Notes: a model not told the origin generated them from the sequence alone. A DNA stretch of 60,119 nt from an uncultured Pseudomonadota bacterium (GCA_913061055.1 CAJXVA010000007.1:1-60119); one strand, 5' to 3'. Counted from the first letter of the stretch, positions 43,103-52,543 are shown. Made by a program: numbers and translations.

Positions 43103-43702
43103 ATGCATGGCCAAAGAAGACACTCCACGATCGCCTGGGCGCCCACCGTGTGCTGTGGACTCTTTCTGGTTTCGGCTTGCTCCTTTCCGACGAAGACCCG
43201 CAGCATGTCCCCTACAGACACAACCAGACTCGCCCGGGACTCGCGTCAAACGAACTTCCTAAGAACTCGAAACCACTATCACGAGACCCCCAGCTACCTT
43301 CTGGACGAAGCGGTGATCACGAAGCTCGACGCCTCCGAGGTGTGCATCGACTTCGTGCAAAACACGGATGCGGGGATCGACCAGCCGCTGTCCGAGTGGG
43401 ACGTGGAGGTTGGCGGGAAGCCCGTGGTGGTCGTGGAGGGCGCATCGGACTCATCGTACTGGGAGTCGACCCGACGCGTGCATGAGACGGTGGTCTTGGC
43501 GGAGTCTGAGGACGCTTCGCTCCGGGTGACTCAGCCGGTCGAGCTCAGCGAGACCAACGGCTACGTCTCGCGAAACGGTCGGGTGTGCGCGCCACTGCAG
43601 GGTCCCCCCAAGGAAGTCCGGCTCGAGATCGTGCTGAAGCCCTCTCATCCGGGCTCGCTTCGGTGGGGGCAGATCTACGTTTGGAACTTTGAGCCGGCCT
43701 GA
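43103..43702 (+). CDS. Hypothetical lipoprotein
   Basis: 199 aa from ATG 43103 (MHGQRRHSTIAWAPTVCCGL), lipobox VSAC at about residue 25. A mature N-terminus of Ser/Thr, then a beta-rich domain (YLLDEAVITKLDASEVCIDF, WDVEVGGKPVVVVEGASDSS, KEVRLEIVLKPSHPGSLRW) of immunoglobulin-like character ending in an aromatic strand (IYVWNFEPA). No family recognised. Confidence 0.65.
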   Translation: MHGQRRHSTIAWAPTVCCGLFLVSACSFPTKTRSMSPTDTTRLARDSRQTNFLRTRNHYHETPSYLLDEAVITKLDASEVCIDFVQNTDAGIDQPLSEWDVEVGGKPVVVVEGASDSSYWESTRRVHETVVLAESEDASLRVTQPVELSETNGYVSRNGRVCAPLQGPPKEVRLEIVLKPSHPGSLRWGQIYVWNFEPA

Positions 43703-43907
43703 GATGGGACGTCTCGGTCGTGACTGCTTCTGTCCCTGCGAGTGAGTTCGGGGTGGGCGGGGAGAGTTCATTGTCCCTTGCCGACTTCGAGGGGACGAAC
43801 GACGCCGCGTTCGAAGATAGGTTCGACCCGGGAGCACATGTCGAGCCAGCACGGGCACGTTGTCGGCCGGAGTGTGGGACGTCCTCGCTGTGCCGGGGAC
43901 TTACGAC
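43703..43907. other. Intergenic, nothing recognised
   Basis: Short stretch between the 43103 lipoprotein gene and the 197-bp duplicated segment. Open frames on both strands lack motifs or plausible starts. Confidence 0.4.
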
Positions 43908-44104
43908 TGAGGGTCCGCGATGCTCGGTTCTCAAAGCACGTGGACAGACTCGACCTCTATGCGGTGCTCGCTCCGTGCCTCGTAGACCCGAACGGTCAGA
44001 ACCAGGTCACTCGCGCCGGACTCGTTCGTCCAGAGATCGATGATCGCGTCCCAGTGATCGCCCATCCACTGGGAGATCGACGATTCCCAGCACGCATCGG
44101 GTAG
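43908..44104 (-). pseudogene. Remnant 3' end of DUF7668-like gene
   Basis: A gap-free copy of 36861-37057. The minus-strand reading keeps WESSISQWMGDHWDAIIDLW and SGASDLVLTVRVYEARSEHR, but the gene is cut at the codon for the L of 'LPDAC' (at 44104). No start remains. Followed within 25 bp by the stop of the lipoprotein A gene. Confidence 0.7.
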
Positions 44105-44128
44105 AGCTACTACGACGGACTGCAGCGC

Positions 44129-45451
44129 TCACTTCAGAGCTTCTCCATGCCGGGGAGAGAGGCACACCAGCTCCGGTACAGAAGGGCTGCGCTTCGGCGG
44201 GCGGGACTGACTCTCCATCGAAAAACAAAGATCGTCTCCAGCCGCCACCATCGTGCCCACCGTCAGGCTCTCCCAGTATCGAGCGGGCGGCTTCGGGCGG
44301 TGCACCCACCTCCAGGCCGTCTCGCCCTCGGGCGTGACCGCGAGGATCTCGAACGTTCTGCTTCCGTGCTCCCCCGGCAAGACCCGTATCTTCGGACTCA
44401 TCATGGAGACGTAGATCCAGCCGCTGTCATCCACGAACCAATCCATGACCGGGTTCGGAAGGCTGCGGCGCCATTGAAGCTGAAGCTCACGATCGTACAA
44501 CGCGACGTAGTGCCGTAGCACCTTGCCGGAGTCCTCCTCAAGCACATAGACCCCGTTGGGGCTTGTGGAGGCCACCAGCGCACCCCGTCGCTGACTAAAA
44601 ATCTGGCGAGCCGCCGCCGCGTTGGGCAGTCCAAGCTCGGTCGCGGTGACCCGCCACTTGTTCCGGTCGAGTACCGTCATGGCCCCGTTGGGATCAACGC
44701 GGACTTGACCAATTCGGCCCCCAGCGTGGGAGAGCCTATGCGCGCCCCGGCGGCCACGCGGGCCGAGACCGGCCTCAACGACGACGGTCCCATCACGGAC
44801 GAAGCCCTCGAGCAGGCGTTGCGCATTTCGGCTCTTTCCTCCCCACGCCTCCCCTTCCATCGGCAACTCCAGGCGCGCCGTCCCTAGAGGTTTTAGCGTA
44901 TCCGGTTCAAGACGCGAGATGTACAGCAAGTCTGGCCCTGTGAAGGAATGTGCGTTTGGCTTATTACGCCTCAACTCGCTATGAAGGACGACCGTGACAT
45001 CGTCTCCGTACCAAACTGCCAGGATGACATCTACGTGGTTCTCGCAGACTCCTTCGTCTGAGCGACGCCAGCAGTGGCCGAGAGCCTCTTGAAGCTCGTC
45101 CAAAGACCGCAGGGCCGCGCCAGCGGGACCCGCCATTGGTTCTGGTTGTAACGTCACAATCCCATCGCGATCGATGGAATACATGCCAGCAACGAAGAGC
45201 CGGCGGCGCGCAGCGTCGTAGATCGTTTGGCCGAAGGGCGACGTGGACTGTCCGCGCCCTCCTCCCAAGCTGGACAAGTCGTCTTCCCGTTGTTTCAGCT
45301 CTACCCGATGGACCGCCGGCCCTGGACCGACGCCTGCGGCCGGAGCGAGGGGTGTCGAACTCTCGCCAAGGTCAGCCCGACATCCACCCAGGAGGCTCAC
45401 CGCGAGTGCGAGACAGCTAGCCAGCACGGCTTCTTTGGCGATTCTACACAT
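44129..45451 (-). CDS. Lipoprotein A of tandem pair (beta-propeller-like)
   Basis: 440 aa from ATG 45451 (MCRIAKEAVLASCLALAVSL, lipobox LLGGC). Repeated strand-turn pattern with Asp-Gly turns (VRVDPNGAMTVLDRNKWRVT, SGWIYVSMMSPKIRVL) suggests a beta-propeller. Its last ~125 residues, and the signal, are nearly the same as lipoprotein B (45602-46921), whereas residues ~70-240 differ strongly. It is the last gene of the operon downstream of the 1310-aa metalloprotease. A candidate immunity or processing partner by position; unproven. Confidence 0.75.
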   Translation of the reverse strand: MCRIAKEAVLASCLALAVSLLGGCRADLGESSTPLAPAAGVGPGPAVHRVELKQREDDLSSLGGGRGQSTSPFGQTIYDAARRRLFVAGMYSIDRDGIVTLQPEPMAGPAGAALRSLDELQEALGHCWRRSDEGVCENHVDVILAVWYGDDVTVVLHSELRRNKPNAHSFTGPDLLYISRLEPDTLKPLGTARLELPMEGEAWGGKSRNAQRLLEGFVRDGTVVVEAGLGPRGRRGAHRLSHAGGRIGQVRVDPNGAMTVLDRNKWRVTATELGLPNAAAARQIFSQRRGALVASTSPNGVYVLEEDSGKVLRHYVALYDRELQLQWRRSLPNPVMDWFVDDSGWIYVSMMSPKIRVLPGEHGSRTFEILAVTPEGETAWRWVHRPKPPARYWESLTVGTMVAAGDDLCFSMESQSRPPKRSPSVPELVCLSPRHGEALK

Positions 45452-45604
45452 AGAGTTTGGCCCGGTAGGTTGCGCCCAGCTGCTCGCCCAGCCAGTCGGA
45501 GAGGAACCCAAGCTCGCTTGGCTCGAAGTCACCACTCCACTCGCCTCGTGTTGAAGTACCGGGGGGCGAGTTCACGGTGCTCTCGGCTCCCGGTGGGACG
45601 CTCA
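45444..45604 (-). pseudogene. Orphan C-terminal fragment of the 1310-aa metalloprotease
   Basis: Minus-strand translation before the lipoprotein A start gives VPPGAESTVNS, then TSTRGEWSGDFEPSELGFLS and DWLGEQLGATYRAKLYV stop, matching the last ~50 residues of the 1310-aa protein (VPPGADIKVHS ... DDWSGDFEPSELGFLS DWLGEQLGATYRIRLYV). It is the copied 3' end of that gene, sitting between the two lipoprotein genes. There is no start of its own. Confidence 0.8.
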
Positions 45605-46921
45605 CTCCGGGGCTTCTCCATGCCGGGGAGAGAGGCAGACCAGCTCCGGTACAGAAGGGCTGCTCTTCGGCGGGCGGGACTTGCTCTCCATCGAAAAACA
45701 AAGATCGTCTCCAGCCGCCACCATCGTGCCCACCGTCAGGCTCTCCCAGTATCGAGCGGGCGGCTTCGGGCGGTGCACCCACCTCCAGGCCGTCTCGCCC
45801 TCGGGCGTGACCGCGAGGATCTCGAACGTTCTGCTTCCGTGCTCCCCCGGCAAGACCCGTATCTTCGGACTCATCATGGAGACGTAGATCCAGCCGCTGT
45901 CATCCACGAACCAATCCATGACCGGGTTCGGAAGGCTGCGGCGCCATTGAAGCTGAAGCTCACGATCATACAACGCGACGTAGTGCCGTAGCCCCTCGCC
46001 GGAGTCCTCCTCAAGCACATAGACCCCGTTGGGGCTGTTCCCTACAGCGATGGCTCCGGGCCCGTGAACCATCTTGCGAGCCGCGGCGGCATTGCGTAGT
46101 CCGAACTCTGCTGCCGTGACCCGCCACTTGTTTCGGTCGATCACCGTCATCGCCCCGTTCGGGTCGACCCGAACTTGGCTGATGCGACGCCTATCCTTGG
46201 CGACATGGACCCCCCCCCTGTCGATCCGGCGGCCGAGCCCGGCGTCGACCACCACCGTGCCGTCGCGGACAAACCGTTCCATCATTCGCTGCACGCTTCC
46301 CGGGCTCTTGCGACCCCACACCTCCGACTCCGTCGGCATATTAAGCTCAACCGTGCGGATGCGTTCCAGCGTTTCTGGGTGCAGACTCGTAATCGTCAGT
46401 CGATCGGGACTCAAGAATCGAGATCCACGCAGCCTATTGCCCTGCAGGGGAGCTGTCAAAACGACGATGGCGTGACGCCCAAACCAAACCGCCGCGACAC
46501 TCTCAAGGCCCCACTTTCGTTCACAGTCCTGACTCTCGCAAATACCAAGAGCCACCAGAATTTCAATGATCGGCCGAACCTTTGCCCCTGGTGGGCCGGT
46601 CATCGGCTCGGGGTCGAGCGTCACATTCCCACGACGGTCGATCGAGTATCGACCAGCGACCAAGAATCGGTCCCGCGCGGCGTCGTAGAGAGTCTGGTCG
46701 AACGGCGACGTGGAGCCCCGCAAACGGTACCGCTCCACGCTTGGCAAGTCTCCGCCGTCCCGCTTCAGCTCTATCCGGTGGACCGCCGGCCCTGGGCCGA
46801 CGCCTGCGGCCGGAACAAGGGGTATCGAACTCTCGCCAAGGTCAACCCGGCATCCACCCAGGAGGCTCACCACGAGTCCGAGACAGCTCGCCAGCACAGC
46901 TTCTTTCGCGATTCTATACAT
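45602..46921 (-). CDS. Lipoprotein B of tandem pair (beta-propeller-like)
   Basis: 439 aa from ATG 46921 (MYRIAKEAVLASCLGLVVSL, lipobox LLGGC). Start overlaps the stop of the 1310-aa gene by 8 bp, so it is translationally coupled to it. Similar to lipoprotein A at both ends with a diverged middle; it has an extra pair of cysteines near ICESQDCERKWG. Beta-propeller character as in A. As the lipoprotein directly coupled to a cytoplasmic-looking metalloprotease, it could be a periplasmic inhibitor, but this is inference. Confidence 0.78.
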   Translation of the reverse strand: MYRIAKEAVLASCLGLVVSLLGGCRVDLGESSIPLVPAAGVGPGPAVHRIELKRDGGDLPSVERYRLRGSTSPFDQTLYDAARDRFLVAGRYSIDRRGNVTLDPEPMTGPPGAKVRPIIEILVALGICESQDCERKWGLESVAAVWFGRHAIVVLTAPLQGNRLRGSRFLSPDRLTITSLHPETLERIRTVELNMPTESEVWGRKSPGSVQRMMERFVRDGTVVVDAGLGRRIDRGGVHVAKDRRRISQVRVDPNGAMTVIDRNKWRVTAAEFGLRNAAAARKMVHGPGAIAVGNSPNGVYVLEEDSGEGLRHYVALYDRELQLQWRRSLPNPVMDWFVDDSGWIYVSMMSPKIRVLPGEHGSRTFEILAVTPEGETAWRWVHRPKPPARYWESLTVGTMVAAGDDLCFSMESKSRPPKSSPSVPELVCLSPRHGEAPE

Positions 46922-49900
46922 AGAGTCTGATCCGGTAGGTGGCGCCCAGCTGCTCGCCCAGCCAGTCGGAGAGGAACCCAAGCTCACTCGGCTCGAAGTC
47001 GCCGCTCCAGTCGTCCCGTACCGACGTACCGGGGCGAGCCGAGTGCACTTTGATGTCGGCCCCGGGTGGAACGGACTCGAGCGCGACCTCTCTTCCCGTC
47101 GCCGTGGCGCGGATGTGGCTCGCAAAGCGATTCTTGCTGTCGTTGATCGCCTCGGCGAGCTCGGCCGCGACCTGTTCCGGCGTTCCACTTCCGTCATAGT
47201 CGTCCGCCCCCGGTGTTCGTGGCCCGTGCACCACGTTGAGGCTTCTGGATCCGACGCTGGACGAGCCGATGGAGAAGGACCCTCCCGTGGACAGCGGCGT
47301 CGTCGAGATTTCGATCTTCGCACCCGGGCGGGCCTCACTCGGTCCAAATCCCATCATGTAGCGGAGTAGAGCCGGCCCGGGGACGTCCTCGTGGACCGCG
47401 ATCTTTCGTCCACGGAACGCGGAGTCGTGAAGGTCGGTGACGTCGGCGCCAGGTTTGCTCGAGCGCGGACGCATGTGTACGCGGAAGTCTGCAGCCGCCG
47501 GATTCGAGGTCGTGAAACGAGGCAGGACGTACAGCAGCACCTTCCGAGCGTGTTTCTTGGCGAGGTCCTGAGCCGGGGCGCTGGCATCCAGTTCCAACAC
47601 AAAGCAACGAGGGACATGCGCTGCCGTTGAGGTGATTACAGCCCCAACGCTTTGGGCCATCTCCGAGAAGACTTGGCGGAGGTATCCGGTCATCGACGTC
47701 GTGCTTTTCTTGCCATCGGCGTTGCGTCGCCGGCGAAAGTAGACCGCGATATCCCAGTACAATACAGCGTCGACCCCGGATAGCGGGCTGGGGCTGGAAA
47801 GCTTGTGCACGTCGAAGTCGTCGCCGAGGAGGTAGAGCCCGAGTTGTCCGCGTCCGCCGTGTCCGGGACGGAACTTCACCTCTTGGCGTGCAGCGTCATA
47901 GGGCCACGGGTGGGCGGTGGGAAGCCGAAAATGGTGTGCACGCCCCGTTCCTGGCGAGGACAGGACAGACGTGTCACACGTGATCGCATAGCCGTCCTGC
48001 TTCACGCGTGGGACTCTCGCGCTCCGCTCCAGCCACCGGGAGAACACCCAGTAGTGGCGAAGCCGGGGAGCGAACTCCCCGTGCATGAGACTGTGGTCGT
48101 CGAACGAGAAATGTAGGAAGTCCCAGCTGAACTGGCGGACCCGCGGTATGGGTTCCGACACCATGAGACGTTCGAAGTACTCATCACCAAGACCCATAGA
48201 GTGACCAAGTTCGTGCGCGATCGTCTCGCTGGGGAACAGGTGGGCATGCTCAATTCCAGCCTCTGTTCCCCCCGCAATCGAATCCGCCTTCGCGACGACG
48301 ATGATCCCGAACGTCGACAACGAAAACGCTCGCGGCTTGCTTCGGAGCCACATCGCCGCGTGTCCCTCACGGTCATCGAACGCGGGAAAGTGAAACGCGA
48401 ACTTCAGGTCATGCGCGCCATCGTCTGTCCGTAGCCGAACATCTGGAGTCTTGGGTGCTGCCCCCGCAAGCACGTCCTCCAAACTCGCGCCCGACCAACG
48501 CTCGGCAGCCCTCCCCAGAGCACCCTGAAGGTTGTTCAACTCGGTATCGTGGGGGTCTTTGACGAGTCGCCGGATCCGGACCGAGAAGAACACCATCAGC
48601 ACCGAGATCGAACGTCCAGGCACCGCCGGATCCGAAGCGACGTCTTCGAAGTAGTGCATGTCGCAGTTCGACAGGTTCGGGCCCGTCCCCGGCTCCTGCT
48701 TCAGAAAGATCCGCTCATGCGGATGGTCGCCCGCGACCGCTGCCCGCACACCGATGAGCCGGCCGCGATGCGTGCGCTTCCGTTTCAGGTCGTAGAACTT
48801 CGTCCCGCGACGAACGACGCGGGTGGTCTTCGCGGCGCCTTCGGCCTTGGTGTAGTAGGCGCGGCTCCCCGTGAAGTGATTGATGCCCCCCGCGATGTCG
48901 CTGAAGTAGGCCTGAGGCGTTCGTGGAGCGCGGATCGACATGTCGTGGTGAAAGATCGTGAGGTCCAGCTCCCGACCGAACCCAATGGGGACTTCCGACG
49001 CATTCACCAGCACGAAGTCGTCCAGATCGAAGTGAAGCCGCGGGGGAAGCACGTCGGTTTCGATCGCCGCCTCGATCGCCTCCTCGAAGAACGTCCCGCT
49101 TGCGAAGGTGGGTTGCTCGGTTCGGCACACTTGCCCCCGTGAAAGCCACAACGACGGCAGCGGGTATCGACGCTGTCGATCAGCGACCGGCATCGCTCGC
49201 AGCCCAGCCTCAGCGACACGCTGCACGCGCAGCTCCGGGTCGGTCTCAGTCGTCACGGCCACCGTGTCGACCTCGGTCCGCAGGCGGATCTGGAGCTTCT
49301 GCGGGTCGACCGAGCGGAAGAACATCAGGTGCGCGCGCCCCTGCTCATCGAGGATCGTCGATGCCGCGACGAGGTCTCGCTCGCGCATGCGAGTGTCGTC
49401 GAACACCTCGATCAGCGGACCGAATACGACCGGTCGAACGTCCAACGCAGTGACGTCGTAGTACTGAAACACCAGCTCGGTGCGTTGCCATGCGTGGCCA
49501 ATATCGATCTCCCATGGCGAGTCCGGCGTGCCGAACTCCCCTTCTTCCAGATCTTGCAGCCGCCCGGACACCACCAGCCCGTCCCGGTCATCGGAGAGTT
49601 CGGACTGGTCGATGCTCCGCCACCGGTCCGGGAGTCGAATGAGGCGCAGCTTGACGTTGGGTTCGGCCTCCTCCTTCGCAACGAAGGCCGCAGCCACCAG
49701 GTCAAGGTACGGCGCCTCGGCGAAGTCGATCTCGATCCCGACCTCACGACTCGCCGGCGGCACAAACAGGGTGACGCGACCGTCGGCGTCCGTGTCGGCC
49801 GAAACGACGGCGCGGTTCTTGTGGTCCGTGAGGAGGACCTCGACACCCGACGGGATCGGAACGGCAGCCCCCGCTACGGGGTCGTGCAACACCAATCGCA

Positions 49901-50846
49901 GCTCGACCAGCATGTCGATGGGCACGCGGACTTTGGCCGGCGCTGGGCTCAACACGGGCAAGAGCGTTGCGAGTGGGCCTCGGTGGCTCGCTTGCTCCGC
50001 GGCTTGCTCGTGCAGACGAAGAAAGCTCGGCAGCGCATGAAGCCGGGCCCTCGCCTTTGGCAGCATCGCCCGGTGTTTTGCGCGGGACACGGTCTTGAGG
50101 GCTCCCGCCTCCATTTCGATGTAGGTGTCGTCTGCGCACAGCATGACCACCCGCAGATCGTCCAGCTCGACCGACGAATCGAACAGCCACAGCGCAACCA
50201 GACCGTTCCCGTCGAGGACGGTGCTTGCACCGGCGAGCCGGAACTTTGGCGCTCCCCCGTCGTAGGCAGCCTTGACCACGGGACCCGGCGGCAGGGCCGA
50301 CTGGCCGCCCGAAGCGGTGTTCGAGTACCGAAGCTCCAGGAGAAAGCGCCGCCACCCATGGTCGAGGCCCAACACCCACGGTTCGGAGTCGCGACCCAGC
50401 TTGCCATCCTCGAGGCTGGCGAGCGCTCCGCCTGAGAACGCTCCCGACCGGTCGTCGGAGAACGAGTCTTGGCTGCGGCTGCGCCATTTCTTCGGCAGGC
50501 GAAGCAAGGGCCGCACATCGTTGACCTGCACATCGCCCTCAGGCACGTAGGCCGCCGCCTCGAGGTCGAGCCACTCGTGGTCCTTGAAGTCGATTTCGAC
50601 TCCGACGTCGGTCGAAGAAGAGCTTCCCAGAAGACTGACCCGACCGCTCCCGGCCACCTTGGCCTCATCAATGGTCGCACTCGCCCCGTCGACCAATGAC
50701 ACCATCGGCCCAGGCGGAAGAACGCGCGCCGCACCCGTCCGCGGATCTGTGATCTCCAAGCGGAGTTCGACGCGCGGCAGGTCGAGCTTCGCGGTATGAA
50801 CCTTGGCAGACGCGAGGCCATGCATCTCAACGAGTGTGCGGCTCAT
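46914..50846 (-). CDS. 1310-aa modular protein with HEXXH metalloprotease domain
   Basis: 1310 aa, no signal peptide. Residues ~20-260 and ~305-545 are two copies of one module: RLPKKWRSRSQDSFSDDRSG and SLEDGKLGRDSEPWVLGLDH in the first, RLPDRWRSIDQSELSDDRDG and DLEEGEFGTPDSPWEIDIGH in the second, each preceded by an Ig-like strand set (VELRLEITDP / VELRLVLHDP). The middle (~600-850) is a beta-rich region. The metalloprotease region (HELGHSMGLGDEYF at about residue 880, HSLMHGEF as possible Met-turn) resembles M64-like or metzincin proteases. A C-terminal ~400-residue domain follows. Its start overlaps the upstream gene by 4 bp (ATGA). Possibly an effector delivered by a contractile system, or an intracellular protease; unproven. 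Confidence 0.75.
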   Translation of the reverse strand: MSRTLVEMHGLASAKVHTAKLDLPRVELRLEITDPRTGAARVLPPGPMVSLVDGASATIDEAKVAGSGRVSLLGSSSSTDVGVEIDFKDHEWLDLEAAAYVPEGDVQVNDVRPLLRLPKKWRSRSQDSFSDDRSGAFSGGALASLEDGKLGRDSEPWVLGLDHGWRRFLLELRYSNTASGGQSALPPGPVVKAAYDGGAPKFRLAGASTVLDGNGLVALWLFDSSVELDDLRVVMLCADDTYIEMEAGALKTVSRAKHRAMLPKARARLHALPSFLRLHEQAAEQASHRGPLATLLPVLSPAPAKVRVPIDMLVELRLVLHDPVAGAAVPIPSGVEVLLTDHKNRAVVSADTDADGRVTLFVPPASREVGIEIDFAEAPYLDLVAAAFVAKEEAEPNVKLRLIRLPDRWRSIDQSELSDDRDGLVVSGRLQDLEEGEFGTPDSPWEIDIGHAWQRTELVFQYYDVTALDVRPVVFGPLIEVFDDTRMRERDLVAASTILDEQGRAHLMFFRSVDPQKLQIRLRTEVDTVAVTTETDPELRVQRVAEAGLRAMPVADRQRRYPLPSLWLSRGQVCRTEQPTFASGTFFEEAIEAAIETDVLPPRLHFDLDDFVLVNASEVPIGFGRELDLTIFHHDMSIRAPRTPQAYFSDIAGGINHFTGSRAYYTKAEGAAKTTRVVRRGTKFYDLKRKRTHRGRLIGVRAAVAGDHPHERIFLKQEPGTGPNLSNCDMHYFEDVASDPAVPGRSISVLMVFFSVRIRRLVKDPHDTELNNLQGALGRAAERWSGASLEDVLAGAAPKTPDVRLRTDDGAHDLKFAFHFPAFDDREGHAAMWLRSKPRAFSLSTFGIIVVAKADSIAGGTEAGIEHAHLFPSETIAHELGHSMGLGDEYFERLMVSEPIPRVRQFSWDFLHFSFDDHSLMHGEFAPRLRHYWVFSRWLERSARVPRVKQDGYAITCDTSVLSSPGTGRAHHFRLPTAHPWPYDAARQEVKFRPGHGGRGQLGLYLLGDDFDVHKLSSPSPLSGVDAVLYWDIAVYFRRRRNADGKKSTTSMTGYLRQVFSEMAQSVGAVITSTAAHVPRCFVLELDASAPAQDLAKKHARKVLLYVLPRFTTSNPAAADFRVHMRPRSSKPGADVTDLHDSAFRGRKIAVHEDVPGPALLRYMMGFGPSEARPGAKIEISTTPLSTGGSFSIGSSSVGSRSLNVVHGPRTPGADDYDGSGTPEQVAAELAEAINDSKNRFASHIRATATGREVALESVPPGADIKVHSARPGTSVRDDWSGDFEPSELGFLSDWLGEQLGATYRIRLYV

Positions 50847-52198
50847 CGGTCGTCCCCCTCATCTTCGAGGTCGTCGTCATCGACTTCCTCGGCGTCGGCA
50901 GCTTCACCGAGTTCCTCGAAGTCCGGTGGAGGCGAATCGCTTGGAGGCGGCGCGATATCCTCGTCCTCGGCGATCTCGAACTCCTCTTGAGGAGCGGGCT
51001 CTTCGGACGATTCCTCCGCCTCGTCCTCATCGGGTTTGTCTTCCAACCCCTCAACCTCGTCGAGGTCGGTCTTCTCGGCGTCCTGCGCGGATGGGCTCGC
51101 AAGCACGTGCGCCGAGAACAAGTCGCCGGGTTGGAGACCCTCGAACGTTGCGCGCCCATCCTCCCCGGTCTGACGGGTTTGCTCTGCGCCCGAGGGAAAC
51201 TCCAGGCGAACGGATCGCCCGACGACCGGCGCATCATCGCTGGCATGGAGGGCCTCGATCGTGATCCAAGTTGGCGAGGTCGGGACGTCGGATCGGGGCG
51301 CGAGGATCACCCCCTCGAAACCGAAGCTGCTCGCCGAGGGCAAGACGAAACCGTCCTCGCGCACCACCTCCGGTCCTAGGCTCCCTGTCTTTTCTCCGTT
51401 GGCGGTGGTCAGCGTGTAGCGCCCGACGGCGACCGGCTCGTCGTCCATGAGGACCGCAACGGAGACGAAGGCCTCCGGGTTGGGGTGAACGATCAGCACG
51501 TGGCGCTTCCGCGTGACCAGGCCGGTCGGCCCCCCAAGCTCGTAGCGTTGGCCGACCGGGACCGACCCGGCACCGTGGGGTACAGCGTCGCCGGACAGTT
51601 CGAAATGCACGGTGCCGCCCTCGGTGATTTCGTCGAAGCGAACCGACCCGCGCCCGTCCAGCGTGACGGACTCACTACGCCCGTCTGGCAATCGGGCGCG
51701 CGCCCGGGCTCCGGCGAACAGCCCCCCCTTTGCTGAGATGCAAACCACCTCTATCCAATGCAACTCTGGCTGGGGGCTCGGGCGCTCCGGCTCCAGACTG
51801 TTGTCATCGCCCCCTTGCGGCAGCAGATCGTGGATGTCGATGACTTCGGGTGCGTCCCACGTCACCGGCTCCGGCGGGACCTCGAAGAACAACGCCATGC
51901 CATCCTCGAGCTGCTTGCGGAGCTCGGTGAACACCCCCTGGCTATCGACCCACCCCGGTATCAGCAGTGCCCCTCGAAGCTCGGCGACGTTGTCCGGGGT
52001 CACCAGCGTGTACGCAGCTCGCGGCCCGTTGATGAAGCCCCCCCACCGCTCCAGCTCCCGGGAAGGCACGATGTGGACCTCTTCACCGTCCAGGCGAAGC
52101 TTGATCGGACGTAGTGCCACCGTCGGTGCAGTCTCCTCAGTGGTCCCTCCCAACGCAAGCGGCTGCGTCTCTGGGCGACAGGGTGGGGCGCAAGGCAC
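50843..52198 (-). CDS. Ig-like/acidic-tail protein upstream of metalloprotease
   Basis: 451 aa, GTG start. N-terminal ~110 residues: a globular domain (VHIVPSRELERWGGFINGPR, VFTELRKQLEDGMALFFEVP). Two beta-sandwich, carboxypeptidase-regulatory-like repeats follow (ARLPDGRSESVTLDGRGSVR; RLEFPSGAEQTRQTGEDGRA). The last ~85 residues are almost entirely Asp/Glu/Pro/Ala, a tail type used for chaperoning or electrostatic docking. No signal peptide. It couples directly to the 1310-aa gene (ATGA overlap), so it may act as its adaptor or chaperone. Family not recognised. Confidence 0.68.
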   Translation of the reverse strand: MPCAPPCRPETQPLALGGTTEETAPTVALRPIKLRLDGEEVHIVPSRELERWGGFINGPRAAYTLVTPDNVAELRGALLIPGWVDSQGVFTELRKQLEDGMALFFEVPPEPVTWDAPEVIDIHDLLPQGGDDNSLEPERPSPQPELHWIEVVCISAKGGLFAGARARARLPDGRSESVTLDGRGSVRFDEITEGGTVHFELSGDAVPHGAGSVPVGQRYELGGPTGLVTRKRHVLIVHPNPEAFVSVAVLMDDEPVAVGRYTLTTANGEKTGSLGPEVVREDGFVLPSASSFGFEGVILAPRSDVPTSPTWITIEALHASDDAPVVGRSVRLEFPSGAEQTRQTGEDGRATFEGLQPGDLFSAHVLASPSAQDAEKTDLDEVEGLEDKPDEDEAEESSEEPAPQEEFEIAEDEDIAPPPSDSPPPDFEELGEAADAEEVDDDDLEDEGDDR

Positions 52199-52207
52199 GC
52201 AGGACGC

Positions 52208-52543
52208 TCAGAGCAGGCAGTCCGGGAAGTCGATCTCCTGCACCACCGTGCGGACTTTGAACCCCCCACCCGCCTCGGCTTCGAAACCAACAACCGTCAC
52301 CGCGCCGTCGGCTTCCGAGCGGCACTGAAGGCCGTGGGGCTGGCCTTCGGTGCACCGCAGCGACCTCGCGCTCGGATGGAGGTGGCTCGCGTCGTTCCAA
52401 AGAGCCGGGTACTCGGCTTTGGTCGCCCAAGCCATGCTCGTCACGGTCTCTTGCGGCGGATCGAATCTCTCCAAGGTGGCCCGGTCAGCGTGCACGACAT
52501 GGCGCACCGACAGACCTGGATGGACTTTTGCAAACAGGCCCAC
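52208..52543 (-). CDS. Small hypothetical protein heading the metalloprotease operon
   Basis: 111 aa, GTG start at 52543 (GLFAKVHPGLSVRHVVHADR). It ends 9 bp before the 451-aa gene and on the same strand, so probably the first gene of the operon. Mixed alpha/beta with two cysteines; no recognised motif. The 65 bp between its start and the divergent BamE-like gene must carry both promoters. Confidence 0.55.
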   Translation of the reverse strand: MGLFAKVHPGLSVRHVVHADRATLERFDPPQETVTSMAWATKAEYPALWNDASHLHPSARSLRCTEGQPHGLQCRSEADGAVTVVGFEAEAGGGFKVRTVVQEIDFPDCLL

